Shown: one piece after another, positions 58,930 through 64,000 of the stretch
Position numbering within the stretch: position 1 is the first letter of the stretch
Layout of the letters: each line of letters starts with the position of its first letter
Source: Adiantum capillus-veneris
Lineage: Eukaryota; Streptophyta; Polypodiopsida; Polypodiales; Pteridaceae
Reading direction: 5' to 3'
NCBI GenBank assembly: GCA_014529385.2
Contig: CM043953.1
Location: 114,075,049 to 114,139,048, forward strand
Length of the DNA: 64,000 nt
The notes under the pieces: model-generated
Databases searched by the model: none
Told to the model about the DNA's origin: nothing
Seen by the model: only the letters and a program-made list of their open reading frames with translations
Position numbers and translations under genes: made by a program

Positions 58930-61900
58930 ATGGCTGACAACAACAACACAGATGTGTTCAAGATGTTTGCTGATGAGGACAGGTTGGATGGGGACAACTA
59001 CCCTATGTGGGCCTATATGATGCAACATGTTCTTGTGTCAAAAGGTGTCTGGAACATTGTGCAGGGCATTGATGTACGTCCTGGTTCTGAGGATGTAGGC
59101 GATGTTGAGGATGTTGCAGGTCTTGCTGCAAGGATTGCAGCTGTTAGAGTTGTTTTGCCTACCACAGAACAAGCTCGTTGGGATGTTAAGGATGCGCAGG
59201 CTCATGCATTGATTGCGTTTTCTGTGAAGCGCACCATTTTTCCTCACATCCGTTCAGCGAAATCAGCAAAACAGGCTTGGGATATTTTAGCAGGTCTTTA
59301 TGCAAGCCGCAATGAGGCTAAAATTGCTTTACTGTGTAAAGAGCTGGAGTCGAAGATTATGCATGAGGAAGATGATATGGACACTTTCCTTGCTAGTGTC
59401 AAGGATATCAATGAGCAGCTTATTTCTGCAAGTGAGGTCATTTCAGACAGTTCCCTTATGCAAACTGTTCTTGATGCCTTACCAGATTCCTACCAGACTT
59501 TTGCTAGTACTTGGAGACTGATGACCCAAGGAAATCCAGAAGTTGTCAAGTTTGATGCATTATGCACATTACTGTTGCAAGAGTCACTTTCAAGAAAAAA
59601 CAGGACTAGGCAGCGTGCAGTTGAACAGGCTTTTATTGCTTCTCAAAGAAAGGCTGGTAACAGCAATGCAACCACTTCTTATGGTAACAGCAATGCAACC
59701 ACTTCTTATGGTTCTGCTGCGAGTGGCAAAAATTATGTTCCTAATGCTTCTGCTGGCAGTACTTCGTTTGGCAATTCTGGTGATAAGGGCAAAAAGAAGA
59801 TGCGTTGCCATTATTGTAAAGCCAATGATCACTTGATCAAGTCGTATCCTAAGTTGAAGGCCAAAGAGGCTAAGAAGAAAGAGGGTGGTTCCATTGCAAA
59901 TGCTGGTTCCACTACGAATGCAGCCATTGTTGAGTCTTCTGTGAAAGGAGACTGTGTTGCTGATGTTGATGCAGAATGGGCTTTTAGCGCAGCGTGCACT
60001 TACAATCCTGCTGTCCATGATGCATGCTTGTCAGTTGTTGCTGCAGATTCACATGTGTGGTATTTCGACAGTGGTTCTACAAAGCACATTACCTCACATC
60101 GTGAATTGTTTACCTCGCTTGAGTCTGTCCCTAATGGGAATTCAGTCACTTGTGCCAACAACGCCTCTTATCCAGTTCGGGGAGTTGGAAACATTGTGCT
60201 CGCTACTGCTAATGGCAGTTCCTTCACACTTGTTGATGCACTTTATGTACCTGGGATCAAGAAGAATCTCTTATCTGTATCCGCACTTGCTAGACTTGGA
60301 CTTGTAGTCAAATTTGTGGATGACAGATGTACAGTTCATGATCTCAGTTTTGGTGATGAAATTGTTGCATCTGGGCTTCTGTGCCGTGGGCTGTATAAGC
60401 TCACTTTGTATGACAAGTGTGGACAAAACTTTGCAAATGCTGTTGCAGATTCAAGGGCTATTTCAGATGCAAAACTTTGGCATGCACGTTTTGGTCATCT
60501 GAATTTTGCCAGTTTGCTGCGTTTGCAGAAATCTGACATGGTTGCTTCTTTGCCACCTCTTGAAGCACCTGTCAAACATGTTTGTGAAGGCTGTATTTTG
60601 GGTAAGATGCAGCGTTCTAAGTTTCCAAAGGATGGTTCAATTCGGGCCACATGTAGGTTGCAGCTTGTGCATAGTGATGTTTGTGGGCCCATGCAAACTC
60701 CGTCCTTGGGCAATTACCTGTACTTCATGACTTTCATTGATGATTACTCCAGGCATGCATGGGTATTTCCGCTTAAAGCGAAGTCCGAAGTCTTTATGTG
60801 CTTCAAACAATTTATGGCTATGGCTGAAAATGTCTCGAAATGTACTATGGGCACCCTCCGTTCAGATCGAGGGGGGGAGTATATGTCTCATGAATTTAAT
60901 GCATTTCTGGCTAGTCGTGGGATAAAACACCAATGTACAGTGCCTTATACACCTCAGCAAAATGGTGTTGCTGAGAGGAAAAACAGGTCACTGATGGAAA
61001 TGGCACGATGTATGGTCAAAAGTCAAGCTTTACCGCATTCTTTTTGGCTTGAGGCCATCATGTGTGCCACTTATGTACTTAACAGCTGTCCTACGAAAGC
61101 TTTGCAGTCTATTACTCCATATGAAGCATGGCATGATAGAAAACCTTCTATTGAGCACATGCGTGTTTTTGGTTGTTTGGCATATGCTTTGGTGCCACAA
61201 GTGCAGCGCAAAAAATTGGATGATAAGGCTGTCAAATGTATTTTTGTTGATTATAATGCTGAAAGCAAAGGTTACAGGTTGTATCATCCGCAAACAAAAC
61301 GTATTCTGGTTTCTCGGGATGTAGTGTTTGTGGAAGATTCTGTTCATCCCTTGTTGAAACGCAAGCCAGATGGTGAGATTGATCGCCATAAGGCTCGAGT
61401 TGTTGCAAAGGGTTATGCACAGCAAAAAGGCATAGATTATGAAGAGATTTTTGCTCCCACTTGTCGTATGACTACTGTGCGTTTTCTATGTGCATTGGCA
61501 GCTCATTTTGGTTGGGATGTACATCAATCAGACATTGTTACTGCTTTCTTGAATGGTGACATATTTGAGGAAGTTTATGTAACGCAGCCTCGCGGTTTTG
61601 TCATAAAAGGACAAGAGGACAAAGTGTGCAAATGTAACAAGGCTTTGTATGGGTTGAAGCAATCTCCTCGTGCTTGTTATGAGAAAGTTGACACTCATTT
61701 GGTCAAACAAGGCTTTCGTAACAGTCCAACAGAAAGCACATTGTATGTAAAGCGTGAGGGTGATGTATTTCTCATTGTGGTTCTTTATGTTGATGATTTG
61801 ATGATCACTGGACCAAATGAGAGACATATTGCTGAATTTAAGGCTGATTTGAATGCTACTTTCAAGATGAAAGATTTGGGGCTGTTGCATCATTATTTGG

Positions 61901-62741
61901 GCATATAGTTTAAGCAGTGTGATGGTGGTATTGCCTTGTGTCAGAAAAGTTACATAGAGACATTGCTATGTAAGTTTGGACTTGAGGATTGTAAACCTAT
62001 TGCCACTCCCATGGAAACAGGTTTGAAGTTGAGTCTACATGATGCTGGCGATCCTGCTGATGTCACTCTTTACCAAACTGCTGTTGGCTGCCTCATTTAT
62101 GTATGCAACACGAGGCCAGATATTCATTTTGCAGTCTCACAAGTCAGCAGATTTATGCATAGCCCAGGGTCTAAGCATTGGCAGGCTGTCAAGAGGATTT
62201 TCCGCTACCTTAGTGGCACTTTACATCTTGGCTTGTTTTATCCCAAGGGGGGATCATTGCCGCCAGACTTACATGCTTTTTCGGACTCAGATTGGGCTGG
62301 TTGTTTTGACACGCGAGTGTCCACAAGTGGTTTTTGTTTCATGCTTGGCAGTTCATGTATATCATGGTTGAGCAAGAAGCAACCTACTGTGGCCACTTCG
62401 AGTTGTGAGGCTGAGTACAGGGCAATCTTCACAGCTACGGTTGAGTGTGTATGGCTCAGACGCCTTATGGCTGATTGGGTGTTGGACAGGACACTGCTAA
62501 CACTATCTACAATGACAGTCAGAGTGCATTGGCAGTTGCGAGGAACCCAGTTTTTCATGCTCGCACAAAGCACATTGAGGTGCATTACCACTATGTCAGG
62601 GAGAGGATCTCAGCAGGAGAGATCAGCTTGGCTTATGTGCCAACACAGGACAACCTTGCAGATCTTTTCACAAAGGCATTGTCTCGTGAGAAGCTTGAAG
62701 CTTTCCGCAAAGCTTTGGGCTTACTCCCCTTTGTGGACTGA
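58930..62741 (+). mobile_element. Gag-pol region of the second copia element
   Basis: It begins MADNNNTDVFKMFADEDRLD. Gag has the UBN2 pattern (LDGDNYPMWAYMM and AWDILAGLYASRNEA). Later come protease WYFDSGSTKHIT, pre-integrase LWHARFGHLNF, integrase VHSDVCGPMQTPS and QQNGVAERKNR, reverse transcriptase KARVVAKGYAQQKGIDYEE with YVDDL, and RNase H AFSDSDWAGC with SSCEAEYR. It belongs to a different copia family from the element at 11,454. The region is broken in a few places. Confidence 0.85.
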
Positions 62742-62815
62742 TCCTGTCCTCAGGGCATGGCACTTCCCTTTACTCATGTGCTAGCTCTCGTTCACCGCAT
62801 CACTCCAGGGGGGAT

Positions 62816-63043
62816 TGGTTACCATATACATGTGGTAGTGATGTGTGTGAAAACACTAGGACCGCCGGGACATTTTTTCCCTCTTTAGGAGGTTTTTTCC
62901 CCCGTGCATTGTATATACGCCCATCACTCTAGGGCTATCTATCTTTCCATTGCACACTAAGTAACACACTCTCTATTGTGTGCCTTGAGCTTCCTTCGTC
63001 TTCTCCAAGCTGTGTGTGTTTCTCTGCAACCCTAATTCCAACA
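62816..63043 (+). repeat. 3' LTR of the second copia element
   Basis: 228 bp, matching the left repeat except at about five positions, and followed by AGGAC at 63,044-63,048. Confidence 0.92.
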
Positions 63044-64000
63044 AGGACGCCTATGGGTGCGACGCCTGCTTCTCTCATCACGACCGCTTTGACACCTAGG
63101 GGTGGGGCAGAGGCGGGTATGTCCTCATCTCCGCAGCACAGACGCACTCCCCGATCTCGGCGATCGTCAGGTGGAGGTGGTGGTTGCTGTGGAGGAAGGT
63201 CCACAGATGCTTCGACCCCTCCACGCTCACGACCCCCGGCCTACCCAGGCACACCTCTCGACACACGTCTTGGCACACCTCGGACACCTTGGGGGACACA
63301 CGATCCTAGTACCTCCAAGCTCTATATTGTACGGCCAGATGGTTCTGTTGAAATGGATAGAGTCGAGACTGAGATGAGACAGCGGATTCGCCACCTCGCG
63401 GAGCTACAGTTTTCGACCAGCATTCTGACGTCTTGGGATTAGCAGGAAAAGGACAAAGTCACTTACATAATGGAGACCATCCTGAGAGAGTACCAGCCTG
63501 CTCTGGCTTCTGACGTTGTTCCGAGGAGCTTGATCAAGGGTGTTGCACGGGACACCGTGAAACATCGACAAGATGCAGCTCGGAAGGCTTTCAGGACCGG
63601 CTCGCCGAAGCCTTCGGGCATCCCACACAAGACGTGGCTTCAGATCAAGGAGGATGAGCGGACAGCGGCCACGCGGTTCAGACAGCAGCGTGAGGCTGCG
63701 TAGATACGACAGATGACCAGGGACATCTCATCTTGGCAGCGGAGGCTTCGACACCTTTCGCTATGAGTTTGTGAGTTTCTAATCCAATCTTAACGATGGC
63801 GTTTTTTAAAACGCGATGAATCATGTATTCTTATTACTCTGATTTTTGTATAAACGCAGAACCTTGCGATGCATCGAGCCCCGACACGTCAGGAGGAGTC
63901 AGATGGATATCGCAGAGGTATCTATGAAGTATTGAATGATCTTGATGCTTCAGGAGAGCCTGTAGACTGGACGGCCTTACAGTCTCGCTGATTGGTTGAG
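63044..64000 (+). pseudogene. CACTA second-gene relic (PF03004-like), runs off the right edge
   Basis: The frame from 63,044 encodes TPMGATPAS, an Arg/Gly-rich stretch, GTPLDTRLGTPRTPWG, KLYIVRPDGSVEMDR, DKVTYIMETILREYQPALAS, VARDTVKHRQDAARKAF and GIPHKTWLQIKEDERTAAT. The Thr/Pro repeats, the DG step and the later HR..RKAF/PK..WL pattern match the CACTA second gene at 37,182 in layout. There are in-frame TAGs near 63,440 and 63,702. An intron seems to follow (donor about 63,771, CGCAG acceptor near 63,860), and the next exon reads HRAPTRQEESDGYRRGIYEV. The gene continues past the window, so its full state is unknown. Confidence 0.6.

Larger units (their letters stand above)
58341..63043 (+). 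mobile_element. Ty1/copia LTR retrotransposon, young but not whole
   Basis: 4,703 bp with terminal repeats at 58,341-58,567 and 62,816-63,043, and the target duplication AGGAC on both sides. The repeats differ at about five positions (roughly 2%), which implies an insertion about a million years old or less at common plant rates. An initiator-Met primer site follows the left repeat, and AGGGGGGAT precedes the right repeat. Gag starts near 58,930. Protease lies near 60,060, integrase at 60,650-61,200, reverse transcriptase at 61,370-61,910 and RNase H at 62,270-62,700. It has about three breaks and is shorter than the copia norm, so it is not autonomous. Confidence 0.94.

Overview
The window looks like an intergenic, transposon-packed stretch of a large land-plant nuclear genome. 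The signs are Ty1/copia elements primed by initiator-Met tRNA, Ty3/gypsy elements of the Tat/Athila type, CACTA (En/Spm) transposases with the plant DUF4218 and DUF4216 domains, GT-AG introns and very long CT/GA and GT/AC microsatellites. The plant lineage cannot be fixed from this sequence. I see no ordinary single-copy host gene, no tRNA or rRNA gene and no CRISPR array.

Layout. 1-8,100: old repeats, a 29-bp hairpin and a gag-only retroelement fossil. 8,181-9,896 (minus): a four-exon gene whose first exon encodes a divergent histone H3 (tail and histone fold) joined to a Ulp1-like C48 cysteine peptidase; I regard this as the most unusual object here. 9,921-11,450: microsatellites holding short hairpin elements. 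One hairpin has been split by a very young, apparently whole copia element (11,454-17,009). 17,300-19,117 (plus): an unrecognised gene, 'Y', cut near its 3' end by an 11.5-kb gag-protease retroelement (19,118-30,647) and resuming at 30,648. That retroelement has no recognisable polymerase region, carries a palindrome array in its leader and has captured part of a DEAD-box helicase. 30,772-33,327 (minus): an unrecognised transposase-like gene, 'Z'; a second, diverged Z copy lies at 55,200-56,590.

33,640-49,560 is a nest: a CACTA transposase gene (plus) interrupted by a second CACTA element (35,602-49,362), which in turn holds a decayed Tat-type gypsy element with two RNase H domains (40,249-47,977) and a tandem array of a tRNA-like SINE. 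52,600-55,130 is an old gypsy remnant split by a 1.3-kb element flanked by TTAA. 58,190 to the right edge is a CACTA second-gene relic split by a young copia element (58,341-63,043).

How the parts may work together: the H3-Ulp1 gene (minus) and gene Y (plus) are head to head, and Y and Z are tail to tail. With the two later retroelements set aside, the three lie within about 8 kb. They could be the gene set of one undescribed multi-gene DNA transposon, but no terminal repeats were found, so this is a hypothesis.
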